64,000 bases of DNA from an uncultured Actinomycetes bacterium (GCA_903825035.1 CAIJYV010000021.1:1-64000); one strand, 5' to 3'; shown: positions 15,985 to 25,824, numbered from the stretch's first letter. Numbers and translations are program-made. The notes: a model not told the origin generated them from the sequence alone.

Positions 15985-17514
15985 TTATTTCAATTCAAGA
16001 AATGATTCAGCCAGGTCCAAGACCTCGCCACTGCGAACTGCGTTGGCAACCGCTTCCATCTCGGGTGACAAGAATCGGTCGTGTCCGGGTCCACCGGTAA
16101 GACCATTAACAAAGTCAGCCACCGCTTGGGTGGCCGGTGAGCCAACGAGTGGGGCGCGCAGGGCGAGGGCGCGAGCCCCCGCCAAGAGTTCGATGGCAAT
16201 CACGTCGCTCAAGGCAGTAACGGACTTACGCAACTTTCGAGCCGCGTGCCAGCCCATGGAAACGTGGTCCTCTTGCATTCCCGACGACGGAATCGAATCA
16301 ACAGAAGCGGGAACGGCCAAACGCTTCATCTCTGACACGAGTGCGGCTTGCGCGTACTGGGCAATCATGAGACCCGAGTCAACACCGGCCTGATGAGCCA
16401 AGAAGGGCGGCAGACCGAAGTTTCGATCCTTGTCGAGCATTCGGTCAGTGCGGCGTTCAGCAATTGAGGCGGCGTCCGCGAGGGAGATGGCGAGAAAGTC
16501 GAGGACCGCCGCCACTGGCGCTCCGTGGAAATTTCCGTTCGAAACCAGCGTGCCATCAGCCAAAACCGACGGGTTGTCAATTGCCGAAGCTAACTCAACC
16601 GCCGCCACCGACCGCGCGTAAGCGGCCGTATCACGAGCGGTGCCGTGGACTTGTGGTGCACAACGTAGCGAATAGGCATCCTGTACTTGGGTGGTGTCGT
16701 CACTGTGGGAGGCAACAATTGGAGAATCCTGCATCAGCGCAAACAAATTCCCCGCGCTCGCCTCCTGGCCGACGTGAGGGCGAAGAGCGTGGATATCCGA
16801 GGCGAAGACTCGATCGGTTCCCCGAAGGGCCTGAATTGATAAGGCGGCGGAGATGTCCAGGGTCTTCAACAACATTTCAATATCTTCGAGAGCCATAATC
16901 AGCATGCCGAGCATGCCATCGGTTCCATTGATCAGAGCCAAGCCCTCTTTTTCTGCGAGCTCGACGGGACTCAGTCCAGCTTGTTCGAGGCCACGGGCTG
17001 CGGGCACCTTCTCACCAGTCGACGTACGGACCCACCCCTCACCCATCAGGGCCAAGGCGACGTGTGCGAGTGGTGCGAGGTCTCCGGAACACCCGAGTGA
17101 GCCAAATTCATGAACAACGGGAGTGATTCTCTTGTTCAAAAGTGCGGCGTAGGCTTCGGCGGTAGCAACTCGAACACCCGAAACGCCACTACACAGATTT
17201 GTCAGTCGCGACATCATGAGCGCCCGCACAACTTCAGTTTCAACCTCGGGTCCAATACCAGCGGCGTGGGAACGAATGAGCGAACGTTGGAGGTCACGGC
17301 GTTGATCGGGCGAGATGAAGGTAGTCGCCAGTGAACCGAAACCGGTGGAAAGTCCGTACACCGGTGTGCCACTTTGAACCATGGCGTCAATGGCCTCTCG
17401 TTGCTTGGCCAATCGAGCCAACACCTCAGCACTCAAGGTCACCTCTTCATAATGACGAGCCACCCGAATTAATTCGGCTCCGGTTAATGGCCGTAGGCCA
17501 ATCTCTACACTCAT
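15985..17514 (-). CDS. hutH: histidine ammonia-lyase
   Basis: 509 residues. Deaminates histidine to urocanate using the self-formed MIO cofactor. '[15 protein letters not shown]' near residue 54 contains the conserved Tyr loop. The cofactor triad lies in '[24 protein letters not shown]' and reads Cys-Ser-Gly rather than the common Ala-Ser-Gly; to my knowledge the family pattern permits this substitution. '[14 protein letters not shown]' and 'GNFHGAP' are also present. ATG overlaps the hutG stop by 4 bp and is preceded by AAGGAG. Confidence 0.96.
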   Translation of the reverse strand: MSVEIGLRPLTGAELIRVARHYEEVTLSAEVLARLAKQREAIDAMVQSGTPVYGLSTGFGSLATTFISPDQRRDLQRSLIRSHAAGIGPEVETEVVRALMMSRLTNLCSGVSGVRVATAEAYAALLNKRITPVVHEFGSLGCSGDLAPLAHVALALMGEGWVRTSTGEKVPAARGLEQAGLSPVELAEKEGLALINGTDGMLGMLIMALEDIEMLLKTLDISAALSIQALRGTDRVFASDIHALRPHVGQEASAGNLFALMQDSPIVASHSDDTTQVQDAYSLRCAPQVHGTARDTAAYARSVAAVELASAIDNPSVLADGTLVSNGNFHGAPVAAVLDFLAISLADAASIAERRTDRMLDKDRNFGLPPFLAHQAGVDSGLMIAQYAQAALVSEMKRLAVPASVDSIPSSGMQEDHVSMGWHAARKLRKSVTALSDVIAIELLAGARALALRAPLVGSPATQAVADFVNGLTGGPGHDRFLSPEMEAVANAVRSGEVLDLAESFLELK

Positions 17515-18410
17515 GGAACTCTCCTTAAAACACCGGCGTAGGCTTCGAGCACTAACAGGGCCGCCAAACGCACCGTATTTTCATTTATGTCGCGATCGAT
17601 ATCAATCTCAGTGATGTCTAACGTATCGACTCGTGGGTCCGAGGCGATTACTCGAGCAAACTGGCGGACTTCGTCCGGGGTAAGCCCACCGGGAGCGGCC
17701 GCTGGGCAGCCTGGTACAAAGGCTCGGTCGATAACGTCAACGTCGATGTCACAATGGATTATGCGCCCGTCGGCGCCCGCGATATCCAGAGCTCGCTTCG
17801 CCGCATCAACTATTGAGAGTGAGCGCAGCTGCGCGCGAGTAATAACCGTGCCGCCCGCTTCGCGCGCGGCCGCGGCGTACTGTGCGGAATTGGAAAAATC
17901 AGCCAGTCCGATTTGGACAATATGGCGAGGGTCTAGCCCCTCTTCGATTAATTGGCGAACGGGCGAGCCGTTACTTCGCCCTTCACGCATATCTAAATGA
18001 GCGTCCAAGGTGATCAGTCCAACATTCGAATAATCGCCACCCGAGCGGGCCTTCAGAGCGTGCCAGGTCACTGCGTTATCGCCACCGAGGACAATTCGAA
18101 GTTTCGCGTTGTCTGCTCTGGCTAAGTGGGTTCGGAGCGCGGCCGAAGAAACTTCATCAGCATTCTCAACATTTCCGAGGTCCCAGATTCCACCACGGTG
18201 TTCAAGATCGGTGGCGTCTTCGTAGGACCAGGTTGAGTACCTGTTCAGTGCCTCGCGGATGGCGTTGGGCGTTGACTGGGCCGAGCGGTGCGTTACCGAA
18301 GTGGTGTGGGTATGGAGACCTAAGAGCGCCACCGGCGCTTCTGGGAATTCCCCCAGCAGGGAGGCCGCGGGAGGCCAGTTCACATCACCAGTTCGAGACA
18401 TCCTGCCCAT
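17511..18410 (-). CDS. hutG: formimidoylglutamase-like ureohydrolase (arginase family)
   Basis: 299 residues of the arginase/agmatinase fold. Two-manganese motifs are 'ITLDAHLDMREG', 'CDIDVDVIDRAFVPGCPAAAPGG' and 'LDITEIDIDRD'. The first motif reads 'GGDNAVTWH' where arginases have GGDH, so one metal ligand is Asn here. In the hut context the expected reaction is hydrolysis of formiminoglutamate to glutamate and formamide, but agmatinase-like substrates cannot be excluded from sequence. It is the first gene of the hut operon and overlaps hutH by 4 bp. ATG at 18410 is used; ATG at 18401 is possible. Confidence 0.8.
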   Translation of the reverse strand: MGRMSRTGDVNWPPAASLLGEFPEAPVALLGLHTHTTSVTHRSAQSTPNAIREALNRYSTWSYEDATDLEHRGGIWDLGNVENADEVSSAALRTHLARADNAKLRIVLGGDNAVTWHALKARSGGDYSNVGLITLDAHLDMREGRSNGSPVRQLIEEGLDPRHIVQIGLADFSNSAQYAAAAREAGGTVITRAQLRSLSIVDAAKRALDIAGADGRIIHCDIDVDVIDRAFVPGCPAAAPGGLTPDEVRQFARVIASDPRVDTLDITEIDIDRDINENTVRLAALLVLEAYAGVLRRVP

Positions 18411-18439
18411 GTTAGGCAGTTATTCTTCCCTCCGTTGAA

Positions 18440-19501
18440 CTACTTCTTACCCTTGCGATGCCCTGCTTTACAGTGTTTTCCGGTCAGCGAAAGTGGTTGG
18501 GGCGTCATCTCGGTGCCATTCAAACCAGGGCTCGCCCACTCACAGTTGAAACTTCCCGGCTCGGCTACCGCAACGAAGAAGTCCCGTTCCCATCCCGAAA
18601 AATAGGTCGCGGCCGTTCTCGTTTCGCCCGACAGGTGCAGTGCCATTGGTCCAGGTGCATGGAGGGGCGCCGCAGGGGCGCCCATCATTGGCCAGAATGG
18701 GTTCATATCGAGTTCCATGCCGGTAACTGCGCCCGCATTCACCAAGGCTTGAGCGAGAGTGATTGGCAGAGTGTGTTGCATAGTGGCTACGTACACCAAA
18801 TTGCCATTGGCATCAATTCCAATAGCTGTTCTCGCGATGGCGGGACTGTGATTTAAAAAATCTCCCCACTTGATTATGGGCCACTGAAGCGCTTCGGGTG
18901 AAGGCTGCCCATTGGAGACCAGGAGCGAAAGGTTTTGTCGATAGGCAATTGGCTTGAAGCCCTTCGGTGGGAAGTTGGCAGCGCCCCATGATCCAATGGC
19001 CCAACGCCCAAATCGATCGAGGACAATTGTCGCGTCGCCCTTAACGAGTGGCTCCAGCGCGAGACCATCAACACTCGCTCCACCGGCTCGAGCCGCTTGT
19101 TTGAAGGCACCATTAAACACGGCAACGATTCCCGCGGGCCCTTCGCTGGCCCAGTCGACTTTAAATTGAGCGTCGAGCGGCGGCAGAATCTTCGTTGGTG
19201 GGTCGCTCGATCCGACGTGCCAAGAGAGTCGGGTAGTTCGAGCGCGAAGTCGAATTGCTGTAAAAACCGTTGGCCCAATCTTGATGGATTGGGTGTCGAC
19301 CAGAACCCCACGCTTCGACCGCGAGACGACTGTCCAACCTAGTTGGGCTACTTCTTTCGGCTGAGTTGTGGTGGTGGTTGTCGTCGTAGTGGTCGTGATC
19401 TTTTGGTACGCCACCGCACCTGCCACTAGGAGACAAACAACGGAAATGATGACCAGGACGTAGCGAAGGACCCGCATGCGGGCACTGCGTTTAGCCTTCA
19501 C
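18440..19501 (-). CDS. membrane-anchored phosphodiester glycosidase-like (DUF2233/NAGPA-type) protein
   Basis: 353 residues. An N-terminal membrane anchor ('YVLVIISVVCLLVAGAVAY', ~14-32) is followed by an 11-residue poly-Thr stalk, then an extracytoplasmic domain. Motifs match the NAGPA-like family: 'GIVAVFNGAF', 'GGASVDGLALEPLVKGDATIVLDRFGRWAIGSWG', 'RTAIGIDANGNLVYVATMQ', 'LAQALVNAGAVTGMELDMNPFWPMM'. Family members cleave sugar-1-phosphodiester bonds or act on wall glycans; the substrate here is unknown. It lies 6 bp after qcrB on the same strand and may be co-transcribed with it, although no respiratory role is implied. Confidence 0.75.
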   Translation of the reverse strand: MKAKRSARMRVLRYVLVIISVVCLLVAGAVAYQKITTTTTTTTTTTQPKEVAQLGWTVVSRSKRGVLVDTQSIKIGPTVFTAIRLRARTTRLSWHVGSSDPPTKILPPLDAQFKVDWASEGPAGIVAVFNGAFKQAARAGGASVDGLALEPLVKGDATIVLDRFGRWAIGSWGAANFPPKGFKPIAYRQNLSLLVSNGQPSPEALQWPIIKWGDFLNHSPAIARTAIGIDANGNLVYVATMQHTLPITLAQALVNAGAVTGMELDMNPFWPMMGAPAAPLHAPGPMALHLSGETRTAATYFSGWERDFFVAVAEPGSFNCEWASPGLNGTEMTPQPLSLTGKHCKAGHRKGKK

Positions 19502-19507
19502 GGGTGA

Positions 19508-21037
19508 CTACCGAGGAGCTTTACGTACACCGGTGTCAGAGCTGGGGTCTGGTTCGATGAAAGTTGGCACAGCGGTTGCTTCGAGTTCATGGTGCATGTC
19601 CTCGTCGTAGGCCGGGGCGGGCACAGCAATGTATTCACCGGTCGCCGAACGAGTCACGACATTGGCTGTCTTGCGCTTTCCAGAACCTGGGGCGTGTTGC
19701 ATTTCCTTGGCCAAGTAGTACGCCACCGGGTAGGTAATCAATGGAACCAAAAAGGTCAGAACTCGCATGGCCCAAAGCACTGAGTTCAGCGAGAGGTGCA
19801 TGAAGTTCGCAATCACGTCCGTAGACGAAGCAATGAACAAGATCATCAGGAATGAAAGTACCGCCGCTCCCGCCGCCGTACGCTTGGGTCGGAAACTTGG
19901 TCGATCCAGCAAGTGGTGCATTGCGTTGTCACCGGTGAGCTTGCGCTCAAGAGCGGGCCATGCGAAAGCCAGGTTGAAAATAATTCCCGGCAACACAACT
20001 GCAGGAATGGTCACTTCCAACGGAATGGTGTGACCAAAGCTGTGGAAGCTCCATGACGGCCAAATGCGAAGCGCGCCGTCTAAGAATCCCATGTACCAGT
20101 CAGGCTGGACGGCGTAGGAAATCTTCGCCGCGTCGTACGGTCCGAACTGCCAGATTGGGTTGATCTGAGCGAAAGCACCCAGCAGGCCAATGACGCCAGC
20201 TACCAAGAACAAGAAACCGGTGGTCTTGGCCATGAAGACGGGGAACATTGGTGAACCAACAACATTGTTCTCGGTGCGGCCAGGTCCGGGGAACTGAGTG
20301 TGCTTCTGGCGAACAAGCAAGAAGAGGTGTGCCCCAACGAGACCCAGAATGATCAATGGAATAATCAAAACGTGGAGAATGAAGAAGCGGGGAATCAGTG
20401 ACGTACCAGGAAAGTTGCCACCGAAAACGAAGAACCCTAGGTAAGTGCCAACGAGTGGGATTGATTCCATGATTGAGTAGGCAATACGCAATCCAGTTCC
20501 CGAAACGAGGTCGTCGGGCAATGAATAGCCCAAGAAGCCGTTACCAATAGCCAGGATGAGCAAGGTCAGGCCGACAGTCCAGTTGGCTTCGCGCGGCTTA
20601 CGGAAGGCGCCAGTGAAGAAGACTCGAGCCATGTGGACCACAATCGCTCCAACAAAGATGTCACACGCCCAGTGGTGCATCTGTCGCATCAAAAGTCCGG
20701 CACGAACGCTGAATGAAAGGTCCACTGACGAGGCGTAGGCCTGAGTCATGTGTTGGCCCTGCAACGGCAAGTACGAGCCGTGGTAGGTCACGATGGCCGA
20801 AGAGGGGATGTAAAAGAAGGTCAAGAAAACGCCGGTGGCGAGCAGGACTACGAATGAGTACAGGGCAATTTCACCGAGCATGAACGACCAGTGGTCTGGG
20901 AAGATTTTGTCGAGGAAGGTGCGTCCACCCTTGGCGATGCCGAGGCGCTCGTCAAGTTCATTGATGACATTGCCTACGCGACCGTAGGGTCCCATGGCTT
21001 CGCGCTTCGAGCGCTTTGTGGCTACGGCATCACTCAT
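19508..21037 (-). CDS. qcrB: cytochrome bc1 complex cytochrome b subunit
   Basis: 509 residues. Integral membrane quinol-oxidising subunit. The heme-ligand His pairs are visible in 'LMRQMHHWACDIFVGAIVVHMARVFFTGAF' and 'RFFILHVLIIPLIILGLVGAHLFLLVRQKH'. The Qo-site region is 'NPIWQFGPYDAAKISYAVQPDWYMGFLDGALRIWPSW'. The actinobacterial C-terminal extension is present. ATG overlaps the qcrA stop by 4 bp (ATGA). Last of ctaE-qcrC-qcrA-qcrB. Confidence 0.96.
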   Translation of the reverse strand: MSDAVATKRSKREAMGPYGRVGNVINELDERLGIAKGGRTFLDKIFPDHWSFMLGEIALYSFVVLLATGVFLTFFYIPSSAIVTYHGSYLPLQGQHMTQAYASSVDLSFSVRAGLLMRQMHHWACDIFVGAIVVHMARVFFTGAFRKPREANWTVGLTLLILAIGNGFLGYSLPDDLVSGTGLRIAYSIMESIPLVGTYLGFFVFGGNFPGTSLIPRFFILHVLIIPLIILGLVGAHLFLLVRQKHTQFPGPGRTENNVVGSPMFPVFMAKTTGFLFLVAGVIGLLGAFAQINPIWQFGPYDAAKISYAVQPDWYMGFLDGALRIWPSWSFHSFGHTIPLEVTIPAVVLPGIIFNLAFAWPALERKLTGDNAMHHLLDRPSFRPKRTAAGAAVLSFLMILFIASSTDVIANFMHLSLNSVLWAMRVLTFLVPLITYPVAYYLAKEMQHAPGSGKRKTANVVTRSATGEYIAVPAPAYDEDMHHELEATAVPTFIEPDPSSDTGVRKAPR

Positions 21038-21969
21038 GAGCGCTCCCAGAATCCTGGCCCAACGGGCTCGTGGAAATCACTTTGGGCCCGAAGGTACCCG
21101 TTGTGGTCGATGTACAGCGGCAACTGTGGCAGTGCACGTGGTGCGGGGCCAAAGTTTGGAATAGCGCCATTGGTGACATCGAACATCGATTGGTGGCAGG
21201 GGCAAACGAGCAATTGGAGCTGCTGTTCGTACAAGCCCACGGGGCAACCTAAGTGAGTGCAGAGTTTTGAGTACGCCACGTATCCGTGAGGGCCCCAGGT
21301 CTCGCGACCCTTCTGAGTGGTGTAATTCTCGTTCGAAATTCGAATGATCACCGTCTGGTCAACGGCCTGACCGTTGTCGGTGTTCTGCTTGCCTTCAGGA
21401 AAGACGGTAACAATTGAGCCCACCGCAAGATCATTCTTGTGAATACGACGACCGGACTGGTCAACGGCATACGTGCCCTTGCGCCAGTCGGTGTGGAACA
21501 GGGTGCCCTTGGGCAATGGGCCAAGGGAGCGAAGTAGTGGCCAGATCGAGGCCGCCCCGACAATCGCCATCGATCCACCAAGTAGCCCACCCAAGAACTT
21601 GCGACGCTGGATGACGCCGCCACCGCGCTTGACAATTGCGTCGGCCATCGCGTCGCGTTCAGCTTGAGTACTCGTCAATACGTGGCGCTCTTCGACAAAA
21701 GGACCGCGCGGCATCAGGTACTTGCCCCACGCAATCAAACCAATGCCGAGAAAGGTGAGACCGCCACCGAAGGTGGCGCCCAGCTTCCACGCTTGCGCAT
21801 TGACGATGTAGGCCCAGAGGAATCCTACGAAGCTCAACATCGCGGCAATGAAGTTGAGTGCAATGACGCGTTCAACAACTAGTGGGTTCTTAGCGGCAGG
21901 CTGCAGGTGTGGATCGCTTTCGCGAACTGTTTGCAGACTGACCGGTGTGCGTGAGGTTTTTTCGCTCAT
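21034..21969 (-). CDS. qcrA: cytochrome bc1 complex Rieske iron-sulfur subunit
   Basis: 311 residues. It has two N-terminal membrane helices ('VIALNFIAAMLSFVGFLWAYIV', 'GGGLTFLGIGLIAWGKYLM') and a third after a twin-arginine-like 'RRKFLGGLLGGSMAIVGAASIW', the three-helix layout of actinobacterial Rieske proteins. The [2Fe-2S] site is 'CTHLGCPVG' and 'CPCHQSMFDVTNG'. Electron transfer runs from quinol to the QcrC hemes. Its ATG overlaps the qcrC stop by one base (TAATG). Confidence 0.96.
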   Translation of the reverse strand: MSEKTSRTPVSLQTVRESDPHLQPAAKNPLVVERVIALNFIAAMLSFVGFLWAYIVNAQAWKLGATFGGGLTFLGIGLIAWGKYLMPRGPFVEERHVLTSTQAERDAMADAIVKRGGGVIQRRKFLGGLLGGSMAIVGAASIWPLLRSLGPLPKGTLFHTDWRKGTYAVDQSGRRIHKNDLAVGSIVTVFPEGKQNTDNGQAVDQTVIIRISNENYTTQKGRETWGPHGYVAYSKLCTHLGCPVGLYEQQLQLLVCPCHQSMFDVTNGAIPNFGPAPRALPQLPLYIDHNGYLRAQSDFHEPVGPGFWERS

Positions 21970-22862
21970 TAGTCGCGCTCTCCTACCCAGTAGCCCAAGA
22001 GGGCCAGGAGGCCAACTCCCAAGGCGAGTCCAACGAATCCTTCGGCCACTGGACCAAGGCCACCCAAACCAAAACCACCCGGGTTGTTGGGGTGTTGAAT
22101 TTCAGTGGTGACGTACTTGACAATGTCGTTTACTTGCTTGTCGGAAAGGTTTCCAGTGAAGCGAGGCATATTTCCCGGGCCGGTACGAATCGCTTCGACG
22201 ACCTGGAAGGCGGGAATGTTTCGAAGCGATGGCGCGTAAGTATTGGCGGCCAGCGCATCTCCAGAACCTTCAATGGTGTGACAAGCCGCACAGTTGAGTG
22301 CGAAGAGTGCAGCCCCATCAGAAACATTGGCGTGGTTCAAGTGCGGCGTAGGGATGAGGGGCAGGCTGGGTGACAGTGAGTTGACCCAGGCGGCCACCGC
22401 CAAAGCCTGCTGGTGATTCAATCGAGCGACGTGGCGAGCAGCTTGAACGGTACGTGGATCGGCGGCTGGCATACGTCCCGACTCAATCCAGAAGTCGACG
22501 GTGGCGGGCCCCACACCAATGAGATTGGGGTAGGCACCGGCGGTGCCGTCAGCGGGAACACCGTTGGCCTTGTCACCATGACAGGTTGCACAGTTCTGCA
22601 AGTACAAAGCGTGACCGAGCTGCTCGAGAGCGGTCGATGGGGCGTTATAGGTGATGGAGTTATTGCCGTAACTAATGACCTGTCCATGCGAGTCACGAGT
22701 TACCTGCGAAGAGTTAGGCGTACCAGCGTTCTTGCGACTGGTTTGGTAGGAGTGCGATGCGGCGTTAGCTGGTCCCAAGAAAACAAGGACCGGTCCGGCG
22801 ACGAGCACCAACATAAACATAAGAGCGGCAGAACGCTTCAACGCTGAGGAGTTCACGGTCAT
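21969..22862 (-). CDS. qcrC: cytochrome bc1 complex diheme cytochrome c subunit
   Basis: 297 residues. An N-terminal signal/anchor ('SAALMFMLVLVAGPVLVFLG') is followed by two cytochrome c domains with heme motifs 'CATCHG' and 'CAACHT', then a C-terminal membrane helix ('EGFVGLALGVGLLALLGYWVG'). This is the fused diheme design of actinobacteria that passes electrons directly to the aa3 oxidase. It lies 4 bp after ctaE. Confidence 0.96.
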   Translation of the reverse strand: MTVNSSALKRSAALMFMLVLVAGPVLVFLGPANAASHSYQTSRKNAGTPNSSQVTRDSHGQVISYGNNSITYNAPSTALEQLGHALYLQNCATCHGDKANGVPADGTAGAYPNLIGVGPATVDFWIESGRMPAADPRTVQAARHVARLNHQQALAVAAWVNSLSPSLPLIPTPHLNHANVSDGAALFALNCAACHTIEGSGDALAANTYAPSLRNIPAFQVVEAIRTGPGNMPRFTGNLSDKQVNDIVKYVTTEIQHPNNPGGFGLGGLGPVAEGFVGLALGVGLLALLGYWVGERD

Positions 22863-22866
22863 CTTT

Positions 22867-23472
22867 CTACTTCATCAAGAACAGAGCGGAGTACAGGCCA
22901 ATCCAAACGACGTCCACGAAGTGCCAGTAATACGACACACCTTGGAAGGTCGAAAGTTCACCCGGGTCTCCGGTTCGTCCACGCATACGGAACAACAAGA
23001 AAGCCATGGCTACGAGTCCGAGGAACACGTGCAGTCCGTGTAGCCCAGTGGTGATGAAGAACACCGATCCGAAGGAGTTGGTGTACCAACGGGTGGTGAG
23101 GTGGGCCCATTCGTAAACCTGATTACCCATAAATAGCGCGCCCATGACGATCGTCGCGATAACCCAATTACGGGCCTTGCCGCGTTCGTTGTGTTCAATC
23201 AACCACACAGCCCACTGCATGGTGAACGATGAAGCCACCAAGATGATGGTGAAGATGCCCGACTGCAACACGTCCAACTTGGTCCCGGTGGGGGGCCACG
23301 CTGCTAGGTGTGCACGAATAGTAAATAACGCGGCGAAGAGGCCAGAGAAAAACATCAGCTCGGAACCGAGCCAAATCATCACGCCAATCGCCAACATCGG
23401 CGGCCGATCGTGAACGATCTTCTCTTTCTTCGCCAGGCTGTTAAGGGGGATTGCCTGACTCACGGTTTCCAA
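22867..23472 (-). CDS. ctaE: cytochrome c oxidase subunit III
   Basis: 201 residues with about five membrane helices ('AIGVMIWLGSELMFFSGLFAALFTI', 'GLHGLHVFLGLVAMAFLLF', 'YYWHFVDVVWIGLYSALFLM'). Conserved 'HGLHV' and 'YYWHFVDVVW' identify the family. A TTG start at 23472 is supported by GGGGAG eight bases upstream; GTG at 23463 is an alternative. Subunits I and II (ctaD, ctaC) are not in this window. First gene of the ctaE-qcrCAB operon. Confidence 0.94.
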   Translation of the reverse strand: METVSQAIPLNSLAKKEKIVHDRPPMLAIGVMIWLGSELMFFSGLFAALFTIRAHLAAWPPTGTKLDVLQSGIFTIILVASSFTMQWAVWLIEHNERGKARNWVIATIVMGALFMGNQVYEWAHLTTRWYTNSFGSVFFITTGLHGLHVFLGLVAMAFLLFRMRGRTGDPGELSTFQGVSYYWHFVDVVWIGLYSALFLMK

Positions 23473-23520
23473 TTTAACAACTCCCCACAGCCTTCACCGC
23501 AGGGTTGTTCCAAGACCTGA

Positions 23521-25824
23521 CTACCCGATAGTTTCAGGCAAACCGGTACTTGCCACCACCGCTAACCGGCGGGTAGGCCGGGTCATCGTCACGTACAGGG
23601 TCCGCAGGCCACGCCGGGTTACGTGGCCCTGGCCACCACCTCGACAGGCAATATCCATAGGGTCCACCACGATTGTCGCGTCGAATTCGAGGCCATTAGA
23701 GCCCTCCGCCGCGAGCACCACGAGGTCGGCGCCGAGGCCCGCCCCCTCTATTTCGGTGGGGTCGACCGCGGGCAATCCCGCATTAACGAGCGCGGCCAGG
23801 ACTGTTGCGACCTTCACCGCTGGGGCAATGACCGATACGCGACCCGGTGAAACGGCCGCTAGTTCTTCGCGCACCACCTCGACGAGAACGGCGTCACGCT
23901 CTTGGGGCGAGGTTTCAATAACTCGAGGTTCGAAGCCAGCGTGACGAACTGGTCGCGGAGGCTCGAGGCCATCGGCGGCGGCACGCAAGGTCGGAGCGGC
24001 AAAGTCGAGCACCTCTTCTGGTGTTCGGTAGCTAACCGTGAGGTCGACGCGTACTGGTTCGCGCCGTGGCGCGAGCATCTGCAAAACGACATCCCAACTC
24101 GCCGACGAGGCCGCCGTGGTGGCTTGGCCCATATCCCCAACGATGGTCATTGAACCAGAGAGGTCGCGGCGCTTCAACACTCGAAGCTCCATTGGTGACA
24201 GGTCTTGGGTTTCATCGACGACGATATGTCCGTAGGTCACGAATTCCGCTTCATCGAGTTCAACCTCTTGGGCGCGATTAAGTCGTTGCGCTTCGCGCAA
24301 GGCGGCGGCGCGAACATCGCCCGAGTAGGCATCGAGGTCAACGCCATCGAGAATATTGTCGACGCGTCCACGACCTTGAGCTTTGGGCTTCTTGCGAGGT
24401 CCGAGCAAAACTCGAGCCTCGTCGATTAAGGCCGCATCAGCCTTAGTCCAGGGAATCTCACCCATCGAGGCGCTACGAGGACGCTGCAGCAGGGCTAGCT
24501 CGGCTTCACTAAACAAGTCGGCTCCTGCGGCCTTGAGCAAAGCGGGCGCACCGAAGAGATCGTGTAGGAGGTCTTGGCCAGTTAGACGTGGCCAAATTCG
24601 TTGCAGGGCTTCCTTGAATTGAGGTGTGGCGCGGATGAGATCGGCAAGTTCGACTTGCGCATTGGTTTCTTCAACGTTGTCGCGCACAAATCGGTCGTGG
24701 TATCGAGCCGCTAGCCGCTGGGCAATTTCACGTCCGACGGCTGAGCGACGGGCGTTGTGATTGCCCGGGCGTTTACGAGCACGGTCCACGATGTCAGCGG
24801 TATCGGCAGCTCGCAGCAAGACCACCGCGCGACCAACCGGAATTTCAACGTCAACCTTTAGGGCGCGTTGACGGGTGCGCAGGGCGCGGGCAATCAGCTG
24901 AACCATTCGCGCGTCACCCTTGAGTTGTGCGAGTTCTTCCGATTCGCTGGCGCTAACCATAACGTTCGTAACGAGATCGGTGATGGTCGATAAGGTGACG
25001 CCCGATTCGCCGAGGCTAGGCAGCACATTCTCGATGTAGTTCAAGAACAGCGGGTTGGGCCCTACGACCAGCACACCCTGACGTTCCAAAGTTGCTCGGT
25101 GGGTAAAGAGGAGGTACGCCGCACGGTGAAGCGCAACCGCTGTTTTTCCGGTACCGGGTCCGCCCTGCACGAGCAAGATGCCAGCTAGGGGGCTGCGGAT
25201 AATTCGGTCCTGTTCACCCTGGATAGTGGCGACGATGTCGCCCATATGTCCAGTACGAGCTCGACCGAGTGCAGCCAGCAGCGCGCCGGGTCCACCGAGG
25301 GCGAGTCCACCGTCGACTAAACCTTCGTGAGTAGCTGACCGCTCGTCACCTTCGGGAAGATGTAGCTCGCCATTTTTATCGGCGAAGTATTCGTCCTCGA
25401 CGCCCGTCACTTCTCGCAGACGGATTGAGACGTGACGGCGCAGTGAAAGTCCAAGTGATTCGACTCCCGTCGCGCGATAGAAAGCTTCCGCGACCGGGGC
25501 GCGCCAGTCAACCACGAGAGGATTGAGATCGGAATCAGATACCGCCAAGCGACCGACGTGAAAGGTCGCTCCCGCCTCTTCACTATCTTCTTGATAGTCA
25601 ATCCGACCAAAGAAGAGTGGCTGGTCGCCGATTGCTAGTTGTTCGAGGCGGTGCAGGGCGGTGCCCATGACGACATCGCGCTCTACGAGGTCTCCCGCGC
25701 CGCGCATATTCGCCACCGCCGCTGAATCGCGGAGGGCCATTGCTTCGTCGCGCATGTGGCTCAGAGCCAAGAGGGCGTTGTCGAGGAAGGCTTGTTCTTC
25801 GGCAATTTCACGTTCGTGGGCCAC
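23521..25824 (-). CDS. HelD-like superfamily I (UvrD-type) ATPase/helicase
   Basis: 767 residues. An N-terminal coiled-coil arm ('REIAEEQAFLDNALLALSHMRDEAMALRD') is followed by 'IDYQEDSEEAGATFHVGRLAVSD' and 'VVDWRAPVAEAFYRAT', a pattern diagnostic of HelD proteins. Walker A is 'GGPGTGKTAVALHRAAYLLFTH' (221-228); Walker B is 'IVVDETQDLSPMELRVL'. Later motifs include 'VSYRTPEEVLDFA' and C-terminal 'LRTLYVTMTRPTRRLAVV'. HelD ATPases release stalled or rifamycin-bound RNA polymerase; rifamycin tolerance is possible but unproven. GTG start with AAAGGAGGG upstream. Divergent from hemE. Confidence 0.88.
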   Translation of the reverse strand: MAHEREIAEEQAFLDNALLALSHMRDEAMALRDSAAVANMRGAGDLVERDVVMGTALHRLEQLAIGDQPLFFGRIDYQEDSEEAGATFHVGRLAVSDSDLNPLVVDWRAPVAEAFYRATGVESLGLSLRRHVSIRLREVTGVEDEYFADKNGELHLPEGDERSATHEGLVDGGLALGGPGALLAALGRARTGHMGDIVATIQGEQDRIIRSPLAGILLVQGGPGTGKTAVALHRAAYLLFTHRATLERQGVLVVGPNPLFLNYIENVLPSLGESGVTLSTITDLVTNVMVSASESEELAQLKGDARMVQLIARALRTRQRALKVDVEIPVGRAVVLLRAADTADIVDRARKRPGNHNARRSAVGREIAQRLAARYHDRFVRDNVEETNAQVELADLIRATPQFKEALQRIWPRLTGQDLLHDLFGAPALLKAAGADLFSEAELALLQRPRSASMGEIPWTKADAALIDEARVLLGPRKKPKAQGRGRVDNILDGVDLDAYSGDVRAAALREAQRLNRAQEVELDEAEFVTYGHIVVDETQDLSPMELRVLKRRDLSGSMTIVGDMGQATTAASSASWDVVLQMLAPRREPVRVDLTVSYRTPEEVLDFAAPTLRAAADGLEPPRPVRHAGFEPRVIETSPQERDAVLVEVVREELAAVSPGRVSVIAPAVKVATVLAALVNAGLPAVDPTEIEGAGLGADLVVLAAEGSNGLEFDATIVVDPMDIACRGGGQGHVTRRGLRTLYVTMTRPTRRLAVVASTGLPETIG

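Noticed and set aside
23473-23520. Imperfect ACAAC...GTTGT hairpin upstream of ctaE
   Set aside because: The stem needs a bulge and has no T-run; insufficient as terminator or operator.
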